A DNA stretch of 33,298 nucleotides from Betaproteobacteria bacterium HGW-Betaproteobacteria-18 (GCA_002842265.1 PHCO01000048.1:1-33298), one strand, 5' to 3'; numbered from the stretch's first letter, positions 7,441 through 15,225 are shown. The notes: generated by a model not told the origin, from the sequence alone. Numbers and translations are program-made.

Positions 7441-8622
7441 ATGTCTGATTCAATTGTGATCGTTGGCGCCGCCCGCACCCCCATGGGTGCATTCCAGGGT
7501 GATTTTTCTTCTCTCGCGGCGCATGACCTGGGTGGCGTTGCCATCAAGGCCGCTGTGCAGCGTGCGGGCGTCAACCCCGAACTGGTGAATGAAGTGCTGT
7601 TTGGCAACTGCCTGATGGCCGGCCAGGGCCAGGCACCAGCGCGGCAAGCGGCACTGAAGGGCGGTTTGCCCTTGAGTGCCGGCGCTGTGACCTTGTCCAA
7701 AATGTGCGGCTCGGCCATGCGTGCGGCCATGTTTGCCAACGACATGCTGGCCGCAGGCAGTGCCGATGTGCTGGTGGCCGGCGGTATGGAGAGCATGACC
7801 AACGCGCCCTACCTGTTGCCCAAGGCGCGTGGCGGCTACCGCATTGGCCACGACCGTATTTTTGACCACATGATGCTCGACGGTCTGGAAGATGCGTACG
7901 AACCCGGCCGCTCCATGGGCACCTTTGGCGAAGACTGCGCCGCCAAATACGGCTTTACCCGTGAACAACAAGACGCCTTTGCCACCACCAGCGTGCAGCG
8001 CGCCCAAGTGGCGACAAAATCCGGCGCCTTTGCCGCCGAGATTGCGCCGGTCACGGTGAAAACTCGCGCCGGTGAGATCGTGATTGCCATCGACGAAGGC
8101 CCCGGCAAGGTCAAGCTCGACAAGATCAGCTCACTCAAACCCGCGTTCAAAAAAGACGGCACCATCACTGCGGCCAGCAGTTCCAGCATCAACGACGGTG
8201 CTGCCGCTTTGGTGATGATGCGCGCCTCCACCGCTGCCAGGCTTGGCCTCAAGCCGCTGGCGCGACTGGTGGCCCATGCGGTGCACGCGCAGGAGCCCAA
8301 CTGGTTTGCCACAGCGCCCATTGGTTCGGTTAACAAGGTTTTGGACAAAGCCGGCTGGACCGTGAAAGACGTGGACTTGTGGGAAGTGAACGAAGCCTTT
8401 GCCGTGGTGCCGATGGCGCTGATGCATGAGCTGGGACTGAGTCATGATGTGGTGAATGTGAACGGCGGTGCCTGCGCCCTGGGTCACCCGATTGGTTGCA
8501 GTGGTGCGCGCATCATGGTGACCCTGATGTATGCGTTGCAAGCCCGTGGCCTGAAAAAAGGCGTGGCCAGCCTGTGCATCGGCGGTGGTGAAGCGACTGC
8601 CGTGGCGCTGGAAATGCTCTGA
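7441..8622 (+). CDS. atoB: Acetyl-CoA acetyltransferase (acetoacetyl-CoA thiolase)
   Basis: This 393-residue thiolase has the full catalytic set: nucleophile Cys89 in KMCGSAMRAAM, His349 in GGACALGHPIGCSGAR, and Cys379 in LCIGGGEA, at essentially the numbering of the Zoogloea enzyme. It reversibly cleaves acetoacetyl-CoA to two acetyl-CoA, the last step of leucine breakdown, or condenses acetyl-CoA for polyhydroxybutyrate (then phaA). Neighbours favour the degradative role. The start is set by AAGGAG about 6 nt before the ATG. The last 34 nt, including the stop, are repeated exactly at 10332-10365, flanking an inserted restriction-modification pair; the coding sequence itself is intact. Confidence 0.93.
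   Translation: MSDSIVIVGAARTPMGAFQGDFSSLAAHDLGGVAIKAAVQRAGVNPELVNEVLFGNCLMAGQGQAPARQAALKGGLPLSAGAVTLSKMCGSAMRAAMFANDMLAAGSADVLVAGGMESMTNAPYLLPKARGGYRIGHDRIFDHMMLDGLEDAYEPGRSMGTFGEDCAAKYGFTREQQDAFATTSVQRAQVATKSGAFAAEIAPVTVKTRAGEIVIAIDEGPGKVKLDKISSLKPAFKKDGTITAASSSSINDGAAALVMMRASTAARLGLKPLARLVAHAVHAQEPNWFATAPIGSVNKVLDKAGWTVKDVDLWEVNEAFAVVPMALMHELGLSHDVVNVNGGACALGHPIGCSGARIMVTLMYALQARGLKKGVASLCIGGGEATAVALEML
8589..8622 (+). repeat. 34-nt direct repeat, left copy (3' end of the thiolase gene)
   Basis: This is the left copy of a perfect 34-nt direct repeat whose right copy is at 10332-10365. It starts TGAAGCGACTGCC and ends GAAATGCTCTGA, and it includes the thiolase stop codon. The bases immediately outside differ on both sides, so the match has sharp borders. 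It is the expected footprint of an insertion that duplicated its target. Confidence 0.95.
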
Positions 8623-8627
8623 ACGAA

Positions 8628-8654
8628 ATGGAATTTTTATGCCTGCGATTCCAT
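8628..8654. other. Short inverted repeat between the thiolase and methyltransferase genes
   Basis: ATGGAAT (8628-8634) and ATTCCAT (8648-8654) form perfect 7-bp arms around a 13-nt spacer, 28 bp before the methyltransferase ATG. It could be an operator for the restriction-modification genes or a weak hairpin; there is no U-run after it, so a rho-independent terminator is not supported. No separate control (C) protein gene is present. Confidence 0.4.
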
Positions 8655-8682
8655 CTGCTGGTTCACGCGCTAAGATGACATC

Positions 8683-9600
8683 ATGAACCATCCTATTCCT
8701 AGCTTTGCTAATTGGAGTCCATCTGATCTGAAGAGTGAAATTCTGCTGGGAGACTGCGCGGAGGTACTTCAACGTTTGCCGAACGAAAGCGTTGATCTCA
8801 TCGTAACTTCACCTCCATATGCAGATCAACGCAAGTCAACCTATGGTGGTATCCATCCCGATAAATACGTTGAATGGATGTTGCCTCGAACCGCGCAGAT
8901 GTTTCGTGTGCTCAAAGACGGGGGGTCTTTTGTACTGAATATCAAGGAAAAGGCAATGGATGGGCAGAGGCATACTTATGTGCTGGAGTTGATTTTGGCA
9001 CTGAAAAAACAGGGGTGGCTGTGGACAGAGGAGTATGTTTGGCACAAGCGCAATTGTTATCCTGGCAAGTGGCCAAATAGATTCAGGGATGCATGGGAAA
9101 GATGCCTGCACTTCACCAAGAGCCGGAAATTCAAGATGAATCAGCAATCGGTCATGGTTCCAATGGGAGATTGGGCGCAGACTCGCCTGAAGTCGCTGGG
9201 GAAAAACGATGTCCTCCGCCATGACTCGCAGGTGGGAAATGCATTCGCCAAGAACATTGCGAATTGGCAGGGACGTGACATGGCGTACCCCACCAATGTC
9301 TTGCATCTTGCGACCGAGTGTGGCAACAAGGGGCACAGTGCAGCTTTTCCATTGTCCCTGCCACAGTGGTTTATCAAGTTGTTTACTGACCCCGGTGATG
9401 TGGTGCTGGACCCTTTTGTGGGTTCGGGTACAACCGTGGAGGCCGCCAGTGGTTTGGGTCGCTCCGTCATTGGCATCGACGTACTCGATGAATACGTCCA
9501 AATGTGCCGTCAAAAACTGATTCCCGTACAAGGAGTGTTACTTGAAAAAGCAGCAAAATACAATGTTGACCAAGTCAGCCAAAAAATTTGTCGCCGATAA
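8683..9600 (+). CDS. Type II DNA methyltransferase, beta class, probably N4-cytosine
   Basis: The 305-residue protein has the catalytic motif IV TSPPY at residues 42-46 and the AdoMet-binding motif I DPFVGSGTT at 243-251, so the order is IV before I, the beta-class layout. The (S/T)SPPY form is typical of N4-cytosine enzymes, although N6-adenine cannot be excluded. The variable target-recognition region lies between (about 95-215). It would protect host DNA from the endonuclease gene that overlaps its 3' end. Base composition is visibly AT-richer than the flanking genes and the pair sits between direct repeats, both pointing to recent acquisition. The recognition sequence cannot be read from the protein. 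Confidence 0.9.
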   Translation: MNHPIPSFANWSPSDLKSEILLGDCAEVLQRLPNESVDLIVTSPPYADQRKSTYGGIHPDKYVEWMLPRTAQMFRVLKDGGSFVLNIKEKAMDGQRHTYVLELILALKKQGWLWTEEYVWHKRNCYPGKWPNRFRDAWERCLHFTKSRKFKMNQQSVMVPMGDWAQTRLKSLGKNDVLRHDSQVGNAFAKNIANWQGRDMAYPTNVLHLATECGNKGHSAAFPLSLPQWFIKLFTDPGDVVLDPFVGSGTTVEAASGLGRSVIGIDVLDEYVQMCRQKLIPVQGVLLEKAAKYNVDQVSQKICRR

Positions 9601-10297
9601 CGTTGCACCGAGATTTCACGATAAGTTGCTTGAAGGGCTGGCCAAACTCCGCCTTCCCGCACTCCTTAAACGAAAAAATCCATATCTATTCAAGGCCAAG
9701 GCAGTTCAGTCTGCACCAGACTTGGTCAAACGGCTTCTTGATGCTTACCTGTCCTCTAAGGAAGAAACGATTTTTGGAGACTTTTTGGAATCGTTGGCCA
9801 TTCACGTATGCGGCCAGGCGTATGGCGGTAAAAAGTCGAATGCAGAAGGGATAGATCTTGAATTTGACAGAGACTCTCGCCGGTATATTGTCTCCATCAA
9901 AAGCGGGCCAAATTGGGGAAATTCGCAACAGATCAAGCGCATGATTGCAAATTTTAACCAAGCAAGAAAAATTGCAGGCGTCAAAGTCTCGGTTGAAGCC
10001 GTCAACGGTTGTTGCTATGGCAAAGAGGCAAATCCGCACAAAGGCAGTTATATCAAACGCTGTGGCCAGGATTTTTGGGAGTTGGTGTCTGGCGTTGATG
10101 ATTTTTACCAACAGATTGTTGAACCCTTGGGCTTTGATGCGAAACGTAGAACTGAAGAGTTCGACGAGAAATATGCAGCTGTTATTAATCAATTCAGCGC
10201 CGCGTTCATCTGCGATTACTGCGAGCCTGACGGAGTGATTAACTGGAACAAACTACTGGAATTTAATTCTGGTCGCGTTCTTGCCAAGCAACAGTGA
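9542..10297 (+). CDS. Type II restriction endonuclease, PmeII-like family
   Basis: The 251-residue protein has a PD-(D/E)xK-like core: Glu102 and Asp105 in AEGIDLEF, then SIK with Lys120 in YIVSIKSGPNWGNS. Blocks such as KRKNPYLFKAK, EETIFGDFLE and VNGCCYG recall the PmeII-type endonucleases I know. Translation probably starts at TTG 9542, which has AAGGAG 6 nt upstream; ATG 9563 is the alternative. Either way it overlaps the methyltransferase gene (59 or 38 nt), so translation is coupled with the methyltransferase first. The gene is AT-richer than its neighbours. The family assignment is from recalled similarity; cleavage site and activity are not known from the sequence. Confidence 0.85.
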   Translation: MKKQQNTMLTKSAKKFVADNVAPRFHDKLLEGLAKLRLPALLKRKNPYLFKAKAVQSAPDLVKRLLDAYLSSKEETIFGDFLESLAIHVCGQAYGGKKSNAEGIDLEFDRDSRRYIVSIKSGPNWGNSQQIKRMIANFNQARKIAGVKVSVEAVNGCCYGKEANPHKGSYIKRCGQDFWELVSGVDDFYQQIVEPLGFDAKRRTEEFDEKYAAVINQFSAAFICDYCEPDGVINWNKLLEFNSGRVLAKQQ

Positions 10298-10331
10298 ATT
10301 GCTCACCCTGTTTATTGGCTGACTGTGAAGT

Positions 10332-10365
10332 TGAAGCGACTGCCGTGGCGCTGGAAATGCTCTGA
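10332..10365 (+). repeat. 34-nt direct repeat, right copy
   Basis: This is an exact copy of 8589-8622, the thiolase 3' end with its stop, but here it lies 34 nt after the endonuclease stop and is fused to no gene. It marks the right border of the 1.7-kb restriction-modification insertion. Downstream of it the sequence returns to host-like composition and a REP-type hairpin. Confidence 0.95.
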
Positions 10366-10370
10366 TGTGG

Positions 10371-10446
10371 TCATTGCGATGTGCGTAGCGCCGTGGCAAT
10401 CCATGAATTTGGACGTCGTGGATTGCCACGCTTGCGCTCGCAATGA
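10371..10446. repeat. REP-like long inverted repeat
   Basis: Two arms of about 30 nt, starting TCATTGCGA and ending CGCAATGA, pair around a loop near 10406-10416, with a few mismatches. Each arm contains the GTGGCAATCCA / TGGATTGCCAC core typical of interspersed palindromes in Comamonadaceae genomes. It lies between the restriction-modification insertion and the second acyl-CoA dehydrogenase and may attenuate readthrough or stabilise mRNA ends. A shorter relative occurs at 26287-26314. Confidence 0.75.
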
Positions 10447-10486
10447 CGGGACTCTGTCGGTTTATTTTGCTTTGAAAGCCTGACCC

Positions 10487-11614
10487 ATGCTGCTGACCCA
10501 AGACCAGGAAATGATCCGCGACGCGGTTCGCGCTTTTGCCCAAGCCGAGCTCTGGCCCAACGCCGCCAGGTGGGATAAGGAGCACACCTTTCCCAAAGAA
10601 GTGCACAAGGGTCTGGCGGCGCTGGGTGCCTACGGCATTTGTGTGCCGGAAGAGCTGGGCGGCGCGGGGCTGGACTATCTGACGCTGGCGCTGGTGCTGG
10701 AAGAAATTGCCGCTGGTGACGGTGGCACAAGTACCGTGATCAGCGTGACCAATTGCCCGGTCAACGCCATCCTGATGCGCTACGGCAACCCGGCGCAGCA
10801 AAAGCAGTGGCTGACGCCGTTGGCGCAGGGGCAAATGCTGGGCGCCTTTTGCCTGACCGAGCCACATGTGGGCTCGGATGCCTCATCGCTCAGAACCACT
10901 GCCGTGAAGGATGGCGATGACTATGTGATCAACGGCGTCAAGCAGTTCATCACCAGTGGCAAAAATGGCGACGTCGCCATCGTCATTGCGGTGACCGACA
11001 AGGGCGCGGGCAAGAAAGGCATGAGCGCTTTTCTGGTGCCCACCAATGCCCCCGGCTATACCGTGGCGCGGCTTGAAGACAAGCTGGGCCAGCATTCCAG
11101 CGACACCGCGCAGATCAATTTTGACAACTGCCGCATTCCCGCAGACAACCTGATCGGCACCGAGGGCCAGGGCTACGGCATTGCGCTGGGTGGCCTCGAA
11201 GGCGGCCGTATTGGCATTGCGGCGCAAAGCTTGGGCATGGCGCGCAGTGCGTTTGAGGTGGCGCTGGCCTATGCCAAAGAGCGTCAAAGCTTTGGCACCG
11301 CCATCTTCAACCCCCAGGCGGTGGGCTTCAGGCTGGCCGAGTGCGCTACAAAGTTGGAAGCGGCCCGGCAGTTGATCTGGCACGCCGCATCGTTACGCGA
11401 TGCCGGCAAACCTTGCCTGAAAGAAGCCGCCATGGCCAAGCTCTTTGCCAGTGAAATGGCCGAGCAGGTGTGCAGCGTAGCCATCCAGACCCTGGGCGGT
11501 TACGGTGTGGTGAGCGACTTCCCGGTAGAGCGCATCTACCGTGACGTGCGCGTCTGCCAGATCTACGAAGGCACCTCCGACGTGCAGAAGATCATCATTC
11601 AGAGGAATCTCTAA
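10487..11614 (+). CDS. Acyl-CoA dehydrogenase (short/branched-chain type)
   Basis: This 375-residue FAD flavoprotein has the usual acyl-CoA dehydrogenase blocks: FCLTEPHVGSDASS for FAD/substrate binding and, near the C-terminus, QIYEGTSDVQK with catalytic Glu361, the standard position. That differs from isovaleryl-CoA dehydrogenase (liuA), where the base is internal. It probably oxidises a short or 2-methyl-branched acyl-CoA, for example from isoleucine or valine, but chain specificity cannot be read. No strong ribosome-binding site precedes the ATG. Before the restriction-modification insertion it would have followed the thiolase directly. The enzyme class is certain; the substrate is inferred. 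Confidence 0.9.
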   Translation: MLLTQDQEMIRDAVRAFAQAELWPNAARWDKEHTFPKEVHKGLAALGAYGICVPEELGGAGLDYLTLALVLEEIAAGDGGTSTVISVTNCPVNAILMRYGNPAQQKQWLTPLAQGQMLGAFCLTEPHVGSDASSLRTTAVKDGDDYVINGVKQFITSGKNGDVAIVIAVTDKGAGKKGMSAFLVPTNAPGYTVARLEDKLGQHSSDTAQINFDNCRIPADNLIGTEGQGYGIALGGLEGGRIGIAAQSLGMARSAFEVALAYAKERQSFGTAIFNPQAVGFRLAECATKLEAARQLIWHAASLRDAGKPCLKEAAMAKLFASEMAEQVCSVAIQTLGGYGVVSDFPVERIYRDVRVCQIYEGTSDVQKIIIQRNL

Positions 11615-11653
11615 ACCTTGTGGGACAGACCGCCGCACGCGAAGCGGGCCAGC
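11615..11653 (+). repeat. 39-nt direct repeat, copy 1
   Basis: A perfect 39-nt sequence beginning ACCTTGTGGGACAGACC directly after the acyl-CoA dehydrogenase stop (TAA ends at 11614) recurs 74 nt later. The two copies fill most of the gap between two convergent genes. No function is recognised. Confidence 0.9.
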
Positions 11654-11688
11654 TCTGTCTCCAACTGATCGTCGGAAGTCGGCTGTTC

Positions 11689-11727
11689 ACCTTGTGGGAC
11701 AGACCGCCGCACGCGAAGCGGGCCAGC
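11689..11727 (+). repeat. 39-nt direct repeat, copy 2
   Basis: This is an exact second copy of 11615-11653 after a 35-nt unique spacer, ending 6 nt before the stop codon of the convergent TRAP permease gene. The arrangement suggests a local duplication of an intergenic segment or a pair of small repeat units. Confidence 0.9.
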
Positions 11728-11733
11728 GTGGTG

Positions 11734-13035
11734 TTAATTTTTCATTTGACGCGGTAGCCAGGTGACGATCTCTGGCACAAAATAAATCAGCAAGATGGCC
11801 CCCAGGATCAATAAAAACATGGGTGTGGCCACCCGGGCAATAAAGGGCAACTCTTTGCCTGTCATACCCTGTAGCACAAACAGGTTAAAGCCCACTGGCG
11901 GCGTGATTTGCGCCATTTCAACCACCAGCACCACAAAGATGCCAAACCAGACCGGGTCAATGCCCGCCGTCAGCACTGTGGGCATGAGCACGCCCATGGT
12001 CAATACCACCACGCTGATGCCGTCCAGAAAACAGCCCAGAATGATGAAAAACACCATCAGCGCCATGACCAGGCCAAACTGGCTCAGGCCCAGGCCGCCA
12101 ATCCATTCGGCCAGGTGGCGCGGCAAACCGATGTAGCCCATGGCCAGCGTCAAAAACGCTGCCCCCGCCAGAATCATGGCAATCATGCAGTACAGACGCG
12201 TGGCCCCCATGAGCGATGCGCGAAAGGTCGGCCAGTTCATGGCGCCCTGCAGGCTCGACAGCACCAGCGCGCCGACCACCCCCACGCCGGCGGCTTCGGT
12301 GGCGGTGGCGATGCCGGCATAAATGGAGCCCAACACCGTCACAATCAACAAAATCACAGGAATCAGACTGGCCGAGGCCTTGATTTTTTGCATGAAGGAC
12401 ATGGGTGCATCGCGAGGCGGCACCTGGTCCGGGTGGCGCAAGGCCCACAGCATGATGTAGATTGAAAACAGTGTCGCCAGCAAGATGCCCGGCATGACCC
12501 CGGCAATGAACAGGTCAGAGATCGACACGTCCGCTGCGACGCCATACACAATCATGATGATGCTGGGGGGGATCAACAGCCCGAGCGTGCCAGCGCCGGC
12601 CAGCGTGCCAATGGTCATGTGCTCGGGGTAGCCGCGGCGCTGGAGCTCTGGCAGCGTCATTTTGCCAATGGTGGCGCAGGTGGCGGCACTTGATCCAGAG
12701 ACTGCGGCAAAGATGGCGCAGCCCACCACGTTGGTGTGCAGCAATCTGCCGGGCAGGGCTTGCATCCAGGGGGCCAGCCCCTTGAACATGTCTTGCGACA
12801 AGCGGGTTCTGAACAATATTTCGCCCATCCAGATAAACAGCGGCAAAGCGGTGAGCGTCCAGCCCGAGGATGAGCCCCAGATGGTGATGGCCATGGCATC
12901 ACCGGCCGAGCGTGCTGAAAAAACCTGGATGCAGATCCAGGCCACACCCGACAGCGTGAGCCCGATCCAGACTCCGCTGCCCAAAATCAAAAATAGCGCG
13001 CCGACAAGAATGCCGGTGACGAGCAGGTCATTCAT
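11734..13035 (-). CDS. dctM: TRAP transporter large permease subunit (DctM)
   Basis: The 433-residue protein is strongly hydrophobic with about 12 membrane helices and family blocks such as SGSSAATCATIGKMTLPELQ and GTLGLLIPPS. DctM is the ion-coupled translocation subunit of TRAP transporters, which import carboxylates using a periplasmic binding protein. It is last in the minus-strand order dctP-dctQ-dctM and begins 16 nt after the dctQ stop. The start ATG at 13035 opens MNDLLVTGILVGALFLILG, a normal first helix. The substrate is set by DctP and is unknown; the divergent oxoprolinase-like gene suggests a cyclic amide or related carboxylate. Confidence 0.93.
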   Translation of the reverse strand: MNDLLVTGILVGALFLILGSGVWIGLTLSGVAWICIQVFSARSAGDAMAITIWGSSSGWTLTALPLFIWMGEILFRTRLSQDMFKGLAPWMQALPGRLLHTNVVGCAIFAAVSGSSAATCATIGKMTLPELQRRGYPEHMTIGTLAGAGTLGLLIPPSIIMIVYGVAADVSISDLFIAGVMPGILLATLFSIYIMLWALRHPDQVPPRDAPMSFMQKIKASASLIPVILLIVTVLGSIYAGIATATEAAGVGVVGALVLSSLQGAMNWPTFRASLMGATRLYCMIAMILAGAAFLTLAMGYIGLPRHLAEWIGGLGLSQFGLVMALMVFFIILGCFLDGISVVVLTMGVLMPTVLTAGIDPVWFGIFVVLVVEMAQITPPVGFNLFVLQGMTGKELPFIARVATPMFLLILGAILLIYFVPEIVTWLPRQMKN

Positions 13036-13051
13036 GGTGGCGCTTTCCTAT

Positions 13052-13561
13052 TTATTCATTGCGCAGCAATTCGCCACTGCGTAGGGGCTGGCGTTGCCCC
13101 AGCAGTTCCAGGATGAAGTCATCGACAAAGGCAATGGCAAACACCACCGTGCCCAGCGCCATGGTCAATTGCGGCAACCACAGGGGGGTGGCGTCAACGC
13201 CCGTGGAGATGTCGTTGAATTGCAGCGACTGCCAGGCCAGGCGGCAACTGTAAAAAGCCAGCAAACAACTCAGCAGCGCGGCAAGCGCGAGGCACCAGAT
13301 TTCCAGGGCACGGCGCCAGCGCCCATGAACAGAATTCAGGATCAGGGTGACCCGAATGTGCTCGCCCATCTTGAGGGTGTGGGCCAGCGCCAGAAAGCCG
13401 GCGCCGGCCATCAGATAGCCGGCATAGGCATCGGTGCCGCGGACATTAAAGCCCAGCAACCGGCTGACAATGGACAGCATCACCATGATCAAGAGGCCGA
13501 CCATGCACAGCGCAGCAAGTGCTGCTGCACTGTTGTAGAGGCCGTTCAGCAACCGCCGCAT
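13052..13561 (-). CDS. dctQ: TRAP transporter small permease subunit (DctQ)
   Basis: The 169-residue protein has four predicted membrane helices (about residues 13-35, 45-65, 85-110 and 130-150) and the family-typical G/A-rich second helix in TDAYAGYLMAGAGFLALAHTLKMGEHIRV, of which the GEHIRV portion is a DctQ signature. DctQ partners DctM in the membrane complex. It starts 12 nt after the dctP stop in the same operon. Assignment is supported by topology and position between the other two subunits. Confidence 0.88.
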   Translation of the reverse strand: MRRLLNGLYNSAAALAALCMVGLLIMVMLSIVSRLLGFNVRGTDAYAGYLMAGAGFLALAHTLKMGEHIRVTLILNSVHGRWRRALEIWCLALAALLSCLLAFYSCRLAWQSLQFNDISTGVDATPLWLPQLTMALGTVVFAIAFVDDFILELLGQRQPLRSGELLRNE

Positions 13562-13573
13562 GGGCTGCGGGGT

Positions 13574-14554
13574 TCAGGGTTTTTGGAACGCGTCAATCAC
13601 GCTCTTGCCTTCAGGGCCCGCTTTTTCAAGCCATTCCTTGAGCATGGTGTCGCCCACTTTTTTCATATCGGCCTTGAGCTGCGGGGACGGTGGCAGGACC
13701 TGCATGCCATTGGCCTTGAGCTTTTCCAATGTCTCCGTATTGACGCGCTTGCTGGCGGCCAGTCCGCGCACCTCGGCCGCGGCGGCTGCCTTCAGCACGG
13801 CATCCTGGGTCGGCTTGTCCAGGTCGTCGAAAGCTTTCTTGTTCACCAGAACCGCGTTTTTGGGCAGCCAGGCCTGCATGTCGTAGTAATACTTCAGGTG
13901 CTCAAACAGCTTGCTGTCAACCCCGGTAGCGCCCGAAGTCATGGTGGATTCCACCACGCCGGTGGCCAGTGCTTGCGACAGCTCGGCCGCCTGCACGGTC
14001 ACGGGTTGGGCGCCCACCAGCTCGGCAATGCGGCTGGTGGCCGGGCTGTAGGCGCGCCACTTCACGCCTTTGAGGTCGGCCGCCGAGTTCAGGGGTTTCT
14101 TGGTATAGATGCCTTGTGGCGGCCAGGCCACGGTGTACAGCAGAACCATGCCTTGCTCGGCCAGCTTCTTCTCGATCAGTGGTTTTTGGGCTTGGTAGAG
14201 CTTGACCGATGCGTCGTAGCTGTCGGCCAGAAAAGGCAGGCCGTCGGCGCCATAAATTTGCCATTCGTTCTGGAAATTGGCAAAAATGATTTCACCCGCC
14301 TGGGCTTGCCCGCCTTGCACGGCGCGTTTGATTTCAGGTGCTTTGAACAGCGACGCACCGGCATGTACCGTTATCTTGAGCTTGCCAGCGGTCGCCTGGT
14401 CGACATCGCTGGCGAACTGTGCCAGGTTGACCGAATGGAAGTTGCTTGCCGGGTAAGCCGCAGCCAGGTCCCACTTGGTCTGGGCGCTGGCGATGCCTGC
14501 ACTGAGCAACAACACGGCGCTGGCCGCCGTCAGAGAGAAGATTCGACGCTGCAT
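13574..14554 (-). CDS. dctP: TRAP transporter periplasmic substrate-binding protein (DctP)
   Basis: The 326-residue protein starts with a clear Sec signal peptide (residues 1-24, positive n-region MQRR, hydrophobic core, cleavage after ASA before QTKWDLA). The mature part fits the DctP fold: ASNFHSVNLAQFASDV near the start, the KGVKWRAYSP strand with its family-typical Arg (about residue 157), and a long C-terminal helix. It delivers the ligand to DctQM. It is the first gene of the minus-strand operon and diverges from the MarR-like regulator, with a palindrome-rich gap between. The ligand cannot be deduced. Confidence 0.92.
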   Translation of the reverse strand: MQRRIFSLTAASAVLLLSAGIASAQTKWDLAAAYPASNFHSVNLAQFASDVDQATAGKLKITVHAGASLFKAPEIKRAVQGGQAQAGEIIFANFQNEWQIYGADGLPFLADSYDASVKLYQAQKPLIEKKLAEQGMVLLYTVAWPPQGIYTKKPLNSAADLKGVKWRAYSPATSRIAELVGAQPVTVQAAELSQALATGVVESTMTSGATGVDSKLFEHLKYYYDMQAWLPKNAVLVNKKAFDDLDKPTQDAVLKAAAAAEVRGLAASKRVNTETLEKLKANGMQVLPPSPQLKADMKKVGDTMLKEWLEKAGPEGKSVIDAFQKP

Positions 14555-14609
14555 AAAAGAACTCCGGTAGGTTGAGGAACAGATGGCCCAATGTAAATAC
14601 CCAGTCTTA

Positions 14610-14657
14610 AATTGTCATCGGTAGTTTCCCTAATTGTTGACAATTTGATGACAAATT
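14610..14657. promoter_or_regulatory. Palindromic operator region between the TRAP operon and the MarR-like gene
   Basis: The AT-rich divergent gap holds a perfect palindrome AATTGT-TG-ACAATT (14632-14645). Around it lies an outer pair AATTGTCATC (14610-14619) and GATGACAAATT (14647-14657), inverted with one extra base. TTGACA-like and TTGATGACAA stretches repeat the same half-site TTGTCA/TGACAA. This is the expected binding region of the adjacent MarR-like regulator controlling both transcription units. The binding protein is inferred from position. Confidence 0.6.
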
Positions 14658-14694
14658 ATCATTGTTTTATTTTTAATTCATAGAAGCCCCGAAC

Positions 14695-15213
14695 ATGCCA
14701 ACACCATCCTCCTCCGCACCGATTGTGTCGTCGGCGCATTTGGTTTCGCCTAAAAGTGCCGAAATGAGCGAGTTCGAGTTCGGGCTGATCGTGGCGGGTA
14801 ATGCCTTTCACCGCTGGGTGGTGCACTGCATGAGTGCGGCAGGTCTTAAAGACCTGATGCCGCTGGATGTCCTGGTGCTGCACCATGTCACGCACCGGGC
14901 GCGCAACAAACGGCTGGCCGACATCTGTTTCATCATGAATGTCGAAGACACCCACCTCATCAACTACTCACTTAAAAAACTGCAAAACCTCGGGGTGGTG
15001 GTGTCGAGCAAGAGTGGCAAGGATGTGACCTATGCCTCAACCGACAGCGGCCTGGATTTTGTGAACCGCTACCGCGCCATTCGTGAGTCGTGTCTGATCA
15101 ACGCGCTCAACGCCGACGACGGGCTGAATCGTGACATTGGCGAGCTGGCGCGTCTGTTGCGCTTGCTCTCGGGTATCTACGACCAGGCCGCCCGCTCTGC
15201 CGCCAGTCTTTAA
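14695..15213 (+). CDS. MarR-like winged-helix regulator
   Basis: The 172-residue protein has a winged-helix core at about residues 60-130: a recognition-helix region near NVEDTHLINYSLKKLQNLG and a wing in VVSSKSGKDVTYASTDSG, as in MarR-type repressors. The N-terminal 20 or so residues are Ser/Pro-rich, so a later in-frame ATG at 14764 (MSEFEFG) is possible. It lies between the divergent TRAP operon and the oxoprolinase-like gene, 12 nt before the latter, and most likely regulates both. The regulator class is supported by fold; the effector is unknown. Confidence 0.75.
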   Translation: MPTPSSSAPIVSSAHLVSPKSAEMSEFEFGLIVAGNAFHRWVVHCMSAAGLKDLMPLDVLVLHHVTHRARNKRLADICFIMNVEDTHLINYSLKKLQNLGVVVSSKSGKDVTYASTDSGLDFVNRYRAIRESCLINALNADDGLNRDIGELARLLRLLSGIYDQAARSAASL

Positions 15214-15225
15214 GAAATGGAAGCC

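Noticed and set aside
6102-7802. Long minus-strand open frame (566 codons) opposite aceK and the thiolase
   Set aside because: It runs antisense to two well-identified genes, has His/Val-rich composition typical of G+C-rich shadow frames and matches no family.
8589-10365. Integrative element using an att site
   Set aside because: No integrase or tRNA gene is present in the 1.7-kb segment, so the direct repeats are better explained by insertion with target duplication, though an integrase acting in trans is not excluded.
13094-14575. Long plus-strand open frame (493 codons) opposite dctQ and dctP
   Set aside because: The minus strand carries complete TRAP subunits with signal peptide and membrane helices; the plus frame is compositionally a shadow.
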